From contig NZ_LNTU01000039.1 of NCBI RefSeq assembly GCF_001558695.1, positions 124,001 through 188,000 on the forward strand: 64,000 bases of DNA, read 5' to 3'. This document shows positions 8,033-17,316 of the stretch, piece by piece (the stretch's first letter is position 1; each line of letters starts with the position of its first letter). The position numbers and the translations under genes were made by a program. This stretch comes from Paramesorhizobium deserti (GTDB lineage Bacteria > Pseudomonadota > Alphaproteobacteria > Rhizobiales > Rhizobiaceae). A model generated the notes under the pieces. It was given only the letters and a program-made list of their open reading frames with translations. It was not told where the DNA came from and made no database searches.

Positions 8033-9025
8033 ATGATCAAGACGACCCTGAAGAGACGCGGCCTGCTGGCCGGCCTGCTTGCAACCTGTGTTGCCCTGAC
8101 CGGACTGACGCCCAGTCTGGCGGAAGCCAAGACGCTGAAGCTCGGCCATCTCGGCAATGAGGATAATTCCTGGCACAAGGCCGCGATGAAATTCGCCGAG
8201 GAGGTGAAGGCGCGCACCAATGGCGAGCTCGAAGTGCAGGTCTTCCCGAACGAGCAGCTCGGCAAGGAAACCGACCTGATCAAGGGGCTGCAGCTCGGCA
8301 CCGTTGATTTCACCATCACCGGCGAATCCCTGCAGAACTGGACGCCCTATGCCTCGCTACTGGCCGTTCCCTATGCGATCCGCGACAGCGAGCATATGCG
8401 CAATGTGGTCGAAGGCCCGATCGGACAGAAGATCGCCTCCGAAATCGAGACCAAGGCCAAGCTGGTACCGCTCACCTGGTTCGAGCGCGGCCCGCGCGAA
8501 CTGACCTCCAACAGGCCGATCAAATCTCCCGACGAGCTCAACGGGCTGAAGCTGCGCGTGCCGAACGTGCCGCTGTTCGTCTCGGTCTGGGAGGCGCTCG
8601 GCGCCAAGCCGACGCCGATGGCCTTCTCGGAAGTCTTCACCGCGCTACAGAGCCATGTCATCGACGCCCAGGAGAATCCCCTCGCCCTGATCCGCTCGGC
8701 AAGCTTCTATGAAGTCCAGAAATACGTGAACATGACCGATCACGTACGCAGCTGGATCTATCTCGTCGGCAGCCAGCGCCTGATGAACAACCTGACGGAC
8801 GAGCAGCGCAACGCCGTCATGGAAGCGGCCAAGGTGGCGCAGGCCTATGAACACGAGCTATTCCTTGCCGATGAGGAACGCTTCAGAAACGAACTGCAGA
8901 GCAAGGGCATGGAGTTCGTCGAGGTGGACAAGGCAGCCTTTGCCGAGAAGGCGAAGGACGCGGTAGTCAAGGCGCTCGATCCGGAAGTCCAGCCGCTCTA
9001 TGAAGAGATGCTGACGGTCAAGTAG
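8033..9025 (+). CDS. dctP: TRAP transporter substrate-binding protein, DctP family
   Basis: Periplasmic binding protein of 330 aa with a Sec signal peptide (GLLAGLLATCVALTGLTPSLAEA) and the DctP signature region LNGLKLRVPNVPLF, whose Arg pairs with the substrate carboxylate. The ATG at 8033 follows GGGAGGAT, better than the in-frame ATG at 7988. It captures an acidic sugar for the DctQM proteins encoded next. The surrounding RspB-like, UxuB and UxuA enzymes point to a hexonate or hexuronate (L-gulonate, D-mannonate, D-fructuronate). A hairpin follows the gene. Confidence 0.92.
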   Translation: MIKTTLKRRGLLAGLLATCVALTGLTPSLAEAKTLKLGHLGNEDNSWHKAAMKFAEEVKARTNGELEVQVFPNEQLGKETDLIKGLQLGTVDFTITGESLQNWTPYASLLAVPYAIRDSEHMRNVVEGPIGQKIASEIETKAKLVPLTWFERGPRELTSNRPIKSPDELNGLKLRVPNVPLFVSVWEALGAKPTPMAFSEVFTALQSHVIDAQENPLALIRSASFYEVQKYVNMTDHVRSWIYLVGSQRLMNNLTDEQRNAVMEAAKVAQAYEHELFLADEERFRNELQSKGMEFVEVDKAAFAEKAKDAVVKALDPEVQPLYEEMLTVK

Positions 9026-9044
9026 ACATCCAGGCGCTTGCGAT

Positions 9045-9069
9045 GCGGCTGCCCTTCGCGGGCGGCCGC
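9045..9069 (+). terminator. Intercistronic hairpin between dctP and dctQ
   Basis: Arms 9045-9054 and 9060-9069 pair over ten bases with one T-G wobble around a TTCGC loop. There is no T-run. As with the hairpin after the binding-protein gene at 2735, it probably stabilises or separates the abundant binding-protein message. Confidence 0.55.
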
Positions 9070-9101
9070 ACCGATGCGATCGTTTTCAGGGATTTGAAGC
9101 C

Positions 9102-9596
9102 ATGAGAAATCTGCTGGGAAAAATCATTGAGGGCGCGGCGGTCCTGTGCCGGGTTGGCACGGTCGTCGCCTTTGCAGTGCTGATCGTCATGGTGACCCTG
9201 CAGGTGCTGGGCCGCATCCCCGGAATCGCGGCTCCGATCTGGACAGAGGAAGTCTCGCGCTTCGCCCTGCTCTATCTCGTTGCCTTCTCCTGCGGACTGG
9301 CGGTGCTGGACGGCGAGTTGGTCAATGTCGATCTCCTGACCTCGACCCTGCCGGCCAGGGTGCAGGCCGCCATCGACAAGCTGGTCGACATCGCCGCGAT
9401 CGTTTTTGCGCTGGCGATCATTCCCGGCGCCTATGCCTATGTGATCAATAGCGTCGGCGAGCGTGCCCGCTCGTTCGATGCGCCCATGGTGATCGTCTAC
9501 AGCACCATCCTTATCATCCCCGTCTCGCTTGCCTTCTTCTATTTCGCCCGCCTCCTCGGCTTCGGCAAACCGATGCAACATCAGGAGACGCTGTAA
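9102..9596 (+). CDS. dctQ: TRAP transporter small membrane subunit, DctQ family
   Basis: Small integral membrane protein, 164 aa, with four hydrophobic helices and the DctQ-typical TEEVSRFALLYLVAFSCGLAVLDGELVNVDLL segment between helices 2 and 3. It forms the membrane complex with DctM. Its TAA stop shares one base with the ATG of dctM, so the two are translationally coupled. Confidence 0.9.
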   Translation: MRNLLGKIIEGAAVLCRVGTVVAFAVLIVMVTLQVLGRIPGIAAPIWTEEVSRFALLYLVAFSCGLAVLDGELVNVDLLTSTLPARVQAAIDKLVDIAAIVFALAIIPGAYAYVINSVGERARSFDAPMVIVYSTILIIPVSLAFFYFARLLGFGKPMQHQETL

Positions 9597-10873
9597 TGCT
9601 GGTCGCAGCCCTTTTCGGCACTTTCGTCATCTGTCTCGCGCTCGGCGTTCCCGTCGCCATCACGCTCGGCATTTCCTCGGCTGTCTATCTCTACCTCGCC
9701 GATATCGACCTGACGGTGGTCTCGCAATTCATGTATTCCGGCATGGACAGCTTCGTGCTGCTGTGCATTCCCGGCTTCGTGCTGGCCGGCAATCTGATGA
9801 ACAATGGCGGCATCACCGACCAGATCGTCCGCTTCGGCAATGCCCTCGTCGGCCATATACGGGGCGGGCTCGGCCTCGCCAACGTTACGGGATCGATGAT
9901 CTTCGCCGGCATCTCGGGAACGGCCGTATCGGAAACAGCTTCGATCGGCGCGGTGATGATCCCCGCCATGAAGAAATCCGGCTACGGCGCCGGCTTCGCC
10001 TCGGCGCTGACAGCTGCCGCCTCGACAGTCGGCCCGATCATTCCACCTTCGGTGCCGATGATCATCGTCGGCACGCTGACCGGCCTTTCGGTCGGCCGCA
10101 TGTTCCTGGCCGGTGCCATTCCAGGCCTGATGATGGGGCTCGGCATGATGCTGACGGTCTACATCATCGCGCGGCTGCGCAACTATCCCAAGGGCAAATG
10201 GGTCGGCTTCCGCGAGGTGCTCGTCTCCGGCAAGGCCGCCTTCTGGGCGGTGCTGATGACGCTGATCATCATCTTCGGCATTGTCGGCGGCGTCTTCACG
10301 CCTACCGAAGCGTCGATCGTCGCCTCGCTCTATGCCTTTGCCATCGGTCTCTTCATCTACAAGGGCTTCACGCTGAGCCAACTGCCGCGCATCATGCTCG
10401 AATCCGCCATCGGCTCGGGAGCGCTGATCCTTCTCGTTGGCCTCGCAAACGTCTTCGGCTGGATACTCACCAGCGAGCAGATCCCGCAGATGATCGCCAG
10501 CGCCATGTTGTCGGTGACGGAGAACAAATTCCTGATCCTGTTGATGATCAATATTCTGCTGCTCTTCGTCGGCACCTTCATGGAGACGATCGCGGCCCTC
10601 ATCATCCTCTTCCCGCCGCTGCTCGCGGTGGCGCAGCAGGTCGGCGTCGATCCGGTGCAGTTCGCCATGATCGCCATCATCAATCTGATGATCGGCCTGA
10701 CCACCCCGCCGGTCGGCATCTGCCTGTTCGTCGCCGGCAATATTGGTAAAGTGCCGTTGCGAATCATCAGCCGCGAGGTCCTGCCCTTCATCCTCAGCAA
10801 TCTGATCGTGCTGATGCTGGTCACCTTCGTTCCGGCGCTGTCCCTGTGGCTGCCTTCCCTCTTCTTCGATTGA
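9596..10873 (+). CDS. dctM: TRAP transporter large permease, DctM family
   Basis: Large permease of 425 aa and about 12 transmembrane segments, using a sodium or proton gradient. Family motifs include GISGTAVSETASIGAVMIPAMKKSGY, the AASTVGPIIPPSVPMIIVG re-entrant segment and NLMIGLTTPPVGICLFV near the C-terminus. It completes the DctPQM importer of this operon. The uxuB start follows eight bases after the stop. Confidence 0.93.
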   Translation: MLVAALFGTFVICLALGVPVAITLGISSAVYLYLADIDLTVVSQFMYSGMDSFVLLCIPGFVLAGNLMNNGGITDQIVRFGNALVGHIRGGLGLANVTGSMIFAGISGTAVSETASIGAVMIPAMKKSGYGAGFASALTAAASTVGPIIPPSVPMIIVGTLTGLSVGRMFLAGAIPGLMMGLGMMLTVYIIARLRNYPKGKWVGFREVLVSGKAAFWAVLMTLIIIFGIVGGVFTPTEASIVASLYAFAIGLFIYKGFTLSQLPRIMLESAIGSGALILLVGLANVFGWILTSEQIPQMIASAMLSVTENKFLILLMINILLLFVGTFMETIAALIILFPPLLAVAQQVGVDPVQFAMIAIINLMIGLTTPPVGICLFVAGNIGKVPLRIISREVLPFILSNLIVLMLVTFVPALSLWLPSLFFD

Positions 10874-10881
10874 GCACGACC

Positions 10882-12375
10882 ATGACCGAGAGACTTGGCA
10901 CCGCAACGCTGCAAAACGCGAAGGCCTGCCTCCCCGGCTTCGACCGGACGAAACTGCGGCCCGGCATCGTTCATATCGGCCTTGGCGCGTTCTACCGGGC
11001 CCACGGCATCGTCTATAATGACGACGCGATCGAGAGCGATCCGGCGTCCCACAGTGGCTGGGGCATCATCGGCGTCAGCCTGCGCAGCCCTTCGCAGCGC
11101 GACAAGCTTGGCCCCCAGGACGGTCTTTACACCACGGTCGAGCGCTCGGCCTCCGGCGACAAGCCGCGCATCATGGGCTCGCTGCTGCAATCGATCGTGG
11201 CGCCGGAAGACCCGAAAGGCCTCGTCGAGATCCTGGCGAACCCGGGCATCCGCATCGTTACCATCACGGTCACGGAAAAGGGCTATTGCCACGATCCGGC
11301 GACGGGGCGTCTCAATCCGGCCCATCCCGATATCGTCCATGATCTGGAACATCCGGAAACACCCGTCTCCCTGCCGGGCTTCATCGTTGCGGCGCTGACA
11401 TTGCGTGAAGCGCGCGGGATCGCACCATTCACGGTCGTCAGCTGCGATAATCTACCCTCAAACGGCAAGCTGTTGCGCGGCCTGATCCGTGATTTCGCCG
11501 CGCTGCGCGACGACCGCCTTGCCGCATGGATCGAGAGCAACGTTGCGTTCCCCAGCACCATGGTGGATCGCATCGTTCCCGCCTCGACCGATGACGATCT
11601 CCGGTTGACCCAGGACCTCATAGGGTTCACGGATCTGGCGCCTGTCATCCACGAGCCCTTCCGCCAATGGGTCATCGAGGATATTTTCGACACCGCCGAG
11701 CGGCCCGCCTGGGAGCGAGCGGGAGCGCAGTTCGTCGCCGATGTCGAGCCGTTCGAGCTGATGAAGCTGCGCATGCTCAACGGCACGCACTCCTCGCTCG
11801 CCTATCTCGGCTTTCTCTCCGGCTACGAGACCATCTCGCAGACGGTGGCCGATCCCGTTTTCCAGGATTTCCTCGCCGGTCTCTGGCATGAGGAAATCAT
11901 CCCGACGGTTCCAGCCCCAGCAGGCACCGATCTCGCCGCCTATGCTGGCCAACTGCTCGAACGCTACGCGAACCCCGCCATCAGCCACCGCACGGGGCAG
12001 ATCGCCATGGACGGTTCGCAAAAGCTGCCGCAGCGCCTACTCGGCACCATCCGCGACCGGCTGAAAGCCGACAAGCCCTGGGACCGGCTGGCGCTGGCGG
12101 TCGTCGCCTTCATCTTCTATGCCGCCGGCACGGACGAAAAGGGCCGGCCGATCGACGTCAGGGATCCGCTGGCCGGCCAGCTGAAAGCTGAAGGCGGGGT
12201 CGATCCGGCAACGCATCTGCGCCGCGTGATCGCAATCGGGAGCATCTTCGGCGCCGATCTCGGACGCGATGAACGCTTCTTCAACAAAGTCGAGGCTGCC
12301 TATCGCAGCCTTCTTTCCGGCGGCGCCCATGCCGCGATCAGCGCAATCAACCAGACAGCGAAACAAGAGAAATGA
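10882..12375 (+). CDS. uxuB: Fructuronate reductase / mannitol-type dehydrogenase
   Basis: Polyol-specific long-chain dehydrogenase of 497 aa that interconverts D-fructuronate and D-mannonate with NAD(H). N-terminal nucleotide-binding motif is HIGLGAFYRAH; family signature regions VTITVTEKGY, SCDNLPSNG and FPSTMVDRIVP follow, with the catalytic Lys and Asn/His region in EPFRQWVIED and KLRMLNGTHSSLAYLG. Mannitol dehydrogenase is the alternative, but the coupled uxuA makes fructuronate reductase the better call. The start ATG at 10882 lacks a strong ribosome binding site; an in-frame ATG at 10846 would overlap dctM. The stop overlaps uxuA by ATGA. Confidence 0.88.
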   Translation: MTERLGTATLQNAKACLPGFDRTKLRPGIVHIGLGAFYRAHGIVYNDDAIESDPASHSGWGIIGVSLRSPSQRDKLGPQDGLYTTVERSASGDKPRIMGSLLQSIVAPEDPKGLVEILANPGIRIVTITVTEKGYCHDPATGRLNPAHPDIVHDLEHPETPVSLPGFIVAALTLREARGIAPFTVVSCDNLPSNGKLLRGLIRDFAALRDDRLAAWIESNVAFPSTMVDRIVPASTDDDLRLTQDLIGFTDLAPVIHEPFRQWVIEDIFDTAERPAWERAGAQFVADVEPFELMKLRMLNGTHSSLAYLGFLSGYETISQTVADPVFQDFLAGLWHEEIIPTVPAPAGTDLAAYAGQLLERYANPAISHRTGQIAMDGSQKLPQRLLGTIRDRLKADKPWDRLALAVVAFIFYAAGTDEKGRPIDVRDPLAGQLKAEGGVDPATHLRRVIAIGSIFGADLGRDERFFNKVEAAYRSLLSGGAHAAISAINQTAKQEK

Positions 12376-13595
12376 CAGATCAGATCGGAGCGATCACCAT
12401 GGAGGAAACCTGGCGCTGGTTCGGCCCGGAGGATGCGTGCGAACTGAAGCACATCCGCCAGACCGGCGCGCGCGGCATCGTCACCGCCCTTCACCACATT
12501 CCCTATGGCGAAGTCTGGACGGTCGATGAGATCAAGCGCCGGCAGACAATCATAGGCGCCGATCCTTTGCTCGGGCTGGAATGGCGGGTGGTCGAGAGCC
12601 TGCCGATCCATGAGAACATCAAGCTCGGCGCCGGCAATCTGACGCTGCTCTTCGACAATTACCGGCAGTCGCTGCGCAATCTCGCCGAATGCGGCCTGAA
12701 AGTGATCTGCTACAATTTCATGCCGATCCTCGACTGGACCCGCACGGAGCTTGGCCAGCCCCTGCCCGGCGGCGGCACGGCGCTGCGTTTCAACTTGCAT
12801 GAATATGCCGCCTTCGACTGCTATATCCTGAAACGCCCCGGCGCCGAGGATGAGCAGGACAGCGCCACGCTGGACAAGGCCCGCGCATGGATGGCCGCAT
12901 CGTCGGAAAGCGACCGCGAGCAGCTGCTCACCAACATCATGGCGGGCCTGCCCGGCGCCTATGACCGTTACGACGTGCCAGGGCTGCGCGCCATGCTCGA
13001 GCGCTACAGCGATGTCTCGCGCGATCAACTGCGCGAGAATTATGCCCGTTTCCTGCGCGAGGTAGTGCCCACGGCGGAAGAGGTCGGGATCAGGCTCTGC
13101 GTGCACCCGGATGATCCGCCGCGCTCGCTCTTTGGGCTGGACCGGATCGTCTCCTCTGCCGAGGACATCGATTTCGTCCTTTCGGCGGTCCCCTCACCTG
13201 CCAACGGACTGACGCTCTGTTCCGGCTCGCTCGGCGCCAATCCGGCCAATGACGTTCCCGCGATCGCAGAGCGCTTTGCCGACAAGATCCATTTCGCACA
13301 TCTGCGCAATGTGAAGAAGGATCCGGACGGCTCGTTCATGGAGGCTGATCACCTTGGCGGCGACACCGATATGGTCAAGCTGGTGCGCGTGCTCCTCGCC
13401 GAATGCCGCCGCCGCAAGACCGAGGGCCGCGAGGATTGGCGCATTCCCATGCGCCCCGACCACGGCCATGAGCTGATCGACGATCACACGCGCAAGACCC
13501 ATCCAGGCTATCCGATCATCGGCCGCCTCAGGGGCCTGGCGGAGCTCCGCGGCGTCATGGCCGCTGTCACGGCGTTGGAGGGCGCCGGGGCGTGA
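12372..13595 (+). CDS. uxuA: Mannonate dehydratase
   Basis: UxuA converts D-mannonate to 2-keto-3-deoxy-D-gluconate. The 407-aa protein shows the family opening WRWFGPEDACELKHIRQTGARGIVTALHHIPYGEVW, VCYN-like VICYNFMPILDWTRT, metal-ligand segments CVHPDDPP, SGSLGA and HFAHLRN, and RPDHGHELIDD near the C-terminus. The ATG at 12372 overlaps the uxuB stop. An ATG at 12402, preceded by GGAG and starting the conserved MEETWRWFG, is an equally good start. No uronate isomerase gene is present, so entry at L-gulonate, mannonate or fructuronate is likelier than at glucuronate. KDG kinase and aldolase must come from elsewhere. Confidence 0.95.
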   Translation: MTDQIGAITMEETWRWFGPEDACELKHIRQTGARGIVTALHHIPYGEVWTVDEIKRRQTIIGADPLLGLEWRVVESLPIHENIKLGAGNLTLLFDNYRQSLRNLAECGLKVICYNFMPILDWTRTELGQPLPGGGTALRFNLHEYAAFDCYILKRPGAEDEQDSATLDKARAWMAASSESDREQLLTNIMAGLPGAYDRYDVPGLRAMLERYSDVSRDQLRENYARFLREVVPTAEEVGIRLCVHPDDPPRSLFGLDRIVSSAEDIDFVLSAVPSPANGLTLCSGSLGANPANDVPAIAERFADKIHFAHLRNVKKDPDGSFMEADHLGGDTDMVKLVRVLLAECRRRKTEGREDWRIPMRPDHGHELIDDHTRKTHPGYPIIGRLRGLAELRGVMAAVTALEGAGA

Positions 13596-13663
13596 TCAAC
13601 ACATCACCTGTCCGGCGATCGACCCGACTGCCGGCCGCTGGATAGGGAACGGGAGGAGAAACC

Positions 13664-14389
13664 TTGTCAGTTCGTCAGGCAACAGACTGGCCGAGCGCGA
13701 TCGATCCGAAAGCGCCGATCGGTACGCAGGTCCACAGCCAGATAAAACGGGCGATCCTGACGCTCGAATTGGCGCCGAACGAGGGTTTGAGCGAAAAGGA
13801 ACTGTCGCTGAAGCTCGGCGTCAGCCGTACACCGGTGCGCGAGGCGCTTATCAAGCTGGCCGATGAGGGACTGGTCGACATCTTCCCGCAGCGCGGAACC
13901 TATGTCTCGCCGATCCGCGTCGCGGAAGTCATGGAAGCGCAGTTCATCCGCGAGGCGCTCGAAATCGCCGTGGTGCGTCGTGTCGCGCGCGGAGCCGATG
14001 CGGCCTTCGCCGCCCGCCTCGACGAGCAATTGCGGCTGCAGAAACAGGCCGTTGATGCGCGGCAGCTCGACGATTTCATGGCGCTCGACGACCAGTTTCA
14101 CCACGCATTTTCCGACATCGCCGCGCTGCCGCGCAGCTGGAAGGTGATCCAATCGGTAAAGAGCCAGCTCGACCGGGTGCGCTATCTGAGTCTGCCGCAG
14201 CCGGGACATATCGAACAGCTCTATGTGCAGCATGCGGATATCGCGACCGCGGTGAGGGCCAACGACCCCGACCTAGCGGCCCGGTACATGAAGACGCATC
14301 TGAGGCAGGTCTTTCATTCCATCGACGAGCTCGTCAAGCAGCATCCATCGCTGTTCGGGGAAAGAGCCGGCTCCCCGGCCAGGCGGTGA
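13664..14389 (+). CDS. GntR-family regulator, FCD subgroup
   Basis: Regulator of 241 aa with an N-terminal winged helix (QVHSQIKRAILTLELAPNEGLSEKELSLKLGVSRTPVREALIKLADEGLVDIFPQRGTYVSPI) and an all-helical FCD effector domain with potential metal-binding His residues (DDQFHHAF, QHADIATAV, MKTHLRQVFH). The TTG start at 13664 is supported by GGGAGGAGA a few bases upstream. As the last gene of the hexonate operon it is the likely repressor acting at the palindrome 6868-6879, with an intermediate as inducer. Confidence 0.9.
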   Translation: MSVRQATDWPSAIDPKAPIGTQVHSQIKRAILTLELAPNEGLSEKELSLKLGVSRTPVREALIKLADEGLVDIFPQRGTYVSPIRVAEVMEAQFIREALEIAVVRRVARGADAAFAARLDEQLRLQKQAVDARQLDDFMALDDQFHHAFSDIAALPRSWKVIQSVKSQLDRVRYLSLPQPGHIEQLYVQHADIATAVRANDPDLAARYMKTHLRQVFHSIDELVKQHPSLFGERAGSPARR

Positions 14390-14393
14390 GGCT

Positions 14394-15608
14394 TTAGCTT
14401 TCTTCTCCCCGTTCGAAGTGCTTTCCAAGGGCCAGAGCGATCAGGCTCGCGAGAATGGCTGCTACGAGAACGGCTACCGCGGCGGCAGGCCAGCCATGGG
14501 CATCGATCGCCGCGCCAATGGCGACAGGACCAACGATCTGGCCAAGATTGCTACCCTGCATGATCAGTCCGATGACGATCGGGGCGAGCATGGCGGACGA
14601 TGCAATCACTGATGCAGATGAAAGGAGTGTCGCCGGGATCAGGCCGCCCACGGCTGAAAACACAAGACAAAGCAGGAAAGTCGGCGTATCGGCGAACACG
14701 GGTAGGAAGATGCCCAGTGCCGAAACGCCCATGACGATGCTGGCACAGACGATCAATGCCGGACGGCCGACGCCACGGGCGAGAAGATAGCCTGCCGCCA
14801 AATTGCCGATGATGTTGGCTCCCGTCGCGAGTGCGCTAAGGAGACCGGCGGTCTCGTGTGCCACCCCCATGCGTTGCATCAGCAGTACCGGCAGGAAACT
14901 GAAAAGCGCAAAGAACATCAAGCTATAGAGCGCGAAGCACGCCGCCAGCAATTGAGGACCACGACCACGCTTCCCTAGGACTGCAAGGGCATCTGTGACA
15001 AGGTTGCGCCAGGAAGGCATCTTGCCTGTCTCGGCGCGCGGCACGAGAATTGCGATCGCAATCATCGCGACCCCCGCAACACCGGCGCTGCACCACCAGA
15101 GTGTTCTCCAATCGCCAAAGAGCGGACCAGCGGACATGGCGATCGCCATGCCAGCGGGCATGAAGCAGCTCCACAGGGCAAAGGCGATATCACGCTGACC
15201 GGCAACCACAACGCGCCGAAGGATCGCCGGACCGGCGACGGTGATGAGCAGGAAACCGAGCCCCTCAATCACCCTGGAGGCGACAAGCGCCGGAAAGGAA
15301 GGCGCTACCGCCCCAAAGGCAGCGCCAAGAAAGACTGCAAACAGGCCGAAAGCCATGATGCGGCGATCACCGGCGCCGGCAATAATGGTGCCCGCCGGAA
15401 TACCACCGACCAGGCCGAGAAGGGCGAAAACGCCCGTCAGCCATCCGACCGAAGCCAGATCGAGCCCAAGTTCGGTCTGCAGCATGGGGGCGGCGATGGC
15501 AACCTTGCCGACTTGAAGCGAAGCAACAATCCCCGCCCCAACAACGGCGCCGATCACCGGCCAATGCGTGGCCCGGCCTGGCTGAGACAAGACCGCGACC
15601 ATCGTCAC
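14394..15608 (-). CDS. MFS transporter (CynX/NimT-like or drug-proton antiporter)
   Basis: Major facilitator of 404 aa with 12 hydrophobic segments. The loop 2-3 motif appears as [22 protein letters not shown]. The GTG start at 15608 overlaps the wrbA stop (GTGA) and follows GGAGG; an ATG two codons later is possible. It is the second gene of a wrbA operon and may export quinone-like or electrophilic compounds, which is inference. It converges on the GntR gene with only four bases between. Confidence 0.85.
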   Translation of the reverse strand: MTMVAVLSQPGRATHWPVIGAVVGAGIVASLQVGKVAIAAPMLQTELGLDLASVGWLTGVFALLGLVGGIPAGTIIAGAGDRRIMAFGLFAVFLGAAFGAVAPSFPALVASRVIEGLGFLLITVAGPAILRRVVVAGQRDIAFALWSCFMPAGMAIAMSAGPLFGDWRTLWWCSAGVAGVAMIAIAILVPRAETGKMPSWRNLVTDALAVLGKRGRGPQLLAACFALYSLMFFALFSFLPVLLMQRMGVAHETAGLLSALATGANIIGNLAAGYLLARGVGRPALIVCASIVMGVSALGIFLPVFADTPTFLLCLVFSAVGGLIPATLLSSASVIASSAMLAPIVIGLIMQGSNLGQIVGPVAIGAAIDAHGWPAAAVAVLVAAILASLIALALGKHFERGEES

Positions 15609-16231
15609 GCCGCCTCCGTAACCCGGGCAGCAGCAAGAGCACGGGCGAGTTCCGCGACGTGACGTCCCTGAAACCGAGCGCCATCGAGCTCGTTGCCGCT
15701 AGGCAGACGATCGCCTCCATTCCCGTCATCGGCGAGTGTCGATGCCCCATAGGGCGAGCCGCCGGTGATCTCGTCCATGCGCAACTGCCCCTTGAAACTA
15801 TAGGGCAGGCCCGCAATCAGCATCCCCAGATGCAGGAGCACAATATGCGTGGATAGGATGGTCGTCTCCTGACCGCCATGCTGGCTGCCGGTTGAGGTGA
15901 AGACGCTTCCGATACGTCCGACAAGCGCATCTCTCGCCCAGAGCGCGCCGGCCTGGTCCAGGAAATTCTTCATCTGGGCTGCCATGTTGCCGAAACGGGT
16001 TGGCGTGCCGATGATGATCGCATCATAATCGGCCAATTCTTCAACCCTGGCGATTTCGGCCGTCTGGTCGAGCTTGTATCCGGCTTTTCTGGCGACCTGT
16101 TCGGGGACGATCTCCGGCACCCGCTTGAGCACCGCCAGAGCACCGGTCTCGCTTACGCCTTCCACAACGGCTGCTGCCATTTTTTCGATATGGCCGTAGG
16201 ACGTATAATATAGCACAAGAACCTTCACCAT
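15605..16231 (-). CDS. wrbA: NAD(P)H:quinone oxidoreductase, WrbA type
   Basis: Flavodoxin-like FMN enzyme of 208 aa doing two-electron quinone reduction. FMN-binding regions are visible: phosphate loop [31 protein letters not shown], and [12 protein letters not shown] with [10 protein letters not shown] later on. The ATG at 16231 is chosen because AAAGGA lies six bases upstream; a neighbouring ATG at 16234 is too close to it. It heads an operon with the MFS gene and is divergent from a (frameshifted) LysR gene, the usual arrangement for redox or quinone stress control. Confidence 0.92.
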   Translation of the reverse strand: MVKVLVLYYTSYGHIEKMAAAVVEGVSETGALAVLKRVPEIVPEQVARKAGYKLDQTAEIARVEELADYDAIIIGTPTRFGNMAAQMKNFLDQAGALWARDALVGRIGSVFTSTGSQHGGQETTILSTHIVLLHLGMLIAGLPYSFKGQLRMDEITGGSPYGASTLADDGNGGDRLPSGNELDGARFQGRHVAELARALAAARVTEAA

Positions 16232-16275
16232 CATCGATCCTTTCGATTGCAACTGCGTTTCGAGATAAAATGGCG

Positions 16276-16316
16276 CTTCTGCTCTATCTACAGAAGTAAT
16301 ATAATTTCGATGAAAT
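16276..16316. promoter_or_regulatory. LysR-type binding sites between wrbA and the LysR gene
   Basis: Two inverted repeats lie in the divergent intergenic region. CTTCTG (16276-16281) and CAGAAG (16291-16296) are separated by nine bases and contain a T-N11-A LysR box (T16280, A16292). ATTTC-GAT-GAAAT covers 16304-16316. Both fit a LysR recognition plus activation site pair. Confidence 0.5.
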
Positions 16317-16334
16317 CAATCGATTGGATAGATC

Positions 16335-17250
16335 ATGCTGGATGCGCTGACGCTGGACCAGATCAGAACCTTTATCACCGTTGCGGAGAGCGGAAGCTTC
16401 CGCTCTGGGGCCGCCCGGCTGTCTCGCGTCCAGTCGGCCGTCAGCCATGCTATCGCCAATCTCGAGACGGAACTCGGCATCACGCTGTTCGACCGCTCGG
16501 GACATCGCCCTGTGCTGACGGCGGAAGAAGGCCCTTCTCGTCAATGCTCGCGATATCCTCCTCCGGGTGGATGCGATGCGTGCCCGGGCCAGAGGTCTCG
16601 GTGAAGGTGTCGAACGCGAATTGTCGCTTGTCGTGGATACACTTTATCCGATCGACGAAATCGGTATGGCGCTGATGGAAGTGCGAGCAGCGCATCCCTC
16701 GGTTTCGATCCGGCTGGCTGTCGAGCCGCTCGGTGGCCCGATTGCCTCATTGCTTGAGAAACGCAGCACGCTTGCAATCGTGGTGGGCGAAAATTTCCGC
16801 GATCCGCGCATTGTTCTGGAAGCACTCTCGTCCGTCGCGCAAGTGGCTGTCGTTGCAGCCAGACATCCGCTCGCAGTGCAGCAGCATGGTGAAAGTATCG
16901 GCTTGCCCGATCTTGCGGATCATCTGCAAATCGTCCTGACCGATCCGACGCCGCTGTCGGAAGGGCGGGACTTCGGAGTTCTTTCTCCCCAGACTTGCCG
17001 CGTCAGCAATCAGGAGACCAAACATGCGCTCATTCTTGCGGGCCTCGGCTGGGGTCGCTTGCCAGGATGGCAGGTCGAGCAAGATCTCGATGAAGGCCGT
17101 CTGGTACGTCTTGTCACCAAGGCTCTGGGACGGCGGAGCCAGGTCACCTCGGAGGCATATCTCGCCCATCGCCTGGACGAGCCTCTCGGACCGGCAGCGC
17201 AGGCATTTCGCAAGGCGCTGACGCAAATCTCGATCGCTTCAGCTACCTAA
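16335..17250 (+). pseudogene. LysR-family regulator, frameshifted
   Basis: The first 60 codons give a good LysR helix-turn-helix (LTLDQIRTFITVAESGSFRSGAARLSRVQSAVSHAIANLE, then ELGITLFDRSGHRPVLTAEE). At about 16530 the frame must shift by one base to continue with KALLVNARDILLRVDAMRAR and the whole effector domain to the stop at 17250. The change is equivalent to one inserted base in the run around GGAAGAAGG. Without it the gene would encode a normal-length regulator of about 304 aa. It is divergent from wrbA, its presumed target. Either a young pseudogene or a sequencing error. Confidence 0.82.
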
Positions 17251-17282
17251 CCGAACCTGCGCAACGGGCATGCATATAGGAT

Positions 17283-17308
17283 GCCGGACCGGCCATGGCC
17301 GGCCCGGC
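17283..17308. terminator. Inverted repeat between convergent genes
   Basis: A 26-base GC-rich near-perfect palindrome (13-base arms, one mismatched pair, centre CCATGG) lies between the convergent LysR and hydrolase genes. It could act as a bidirectional terminator, although neither side has a clear T-run. Confidence 0.45.
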
Positions 17309-17316
17309 AGTCATCG

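Noticed and set aside
9581-10906. Long minus-strand open frame opposite dctM
   Set aside because: Its composition (rich in Asp, Glu, Arg, Gln, His) is that of the antisense of a membrane-protein gene, and it has no recognisable domain or ribosome binding site.
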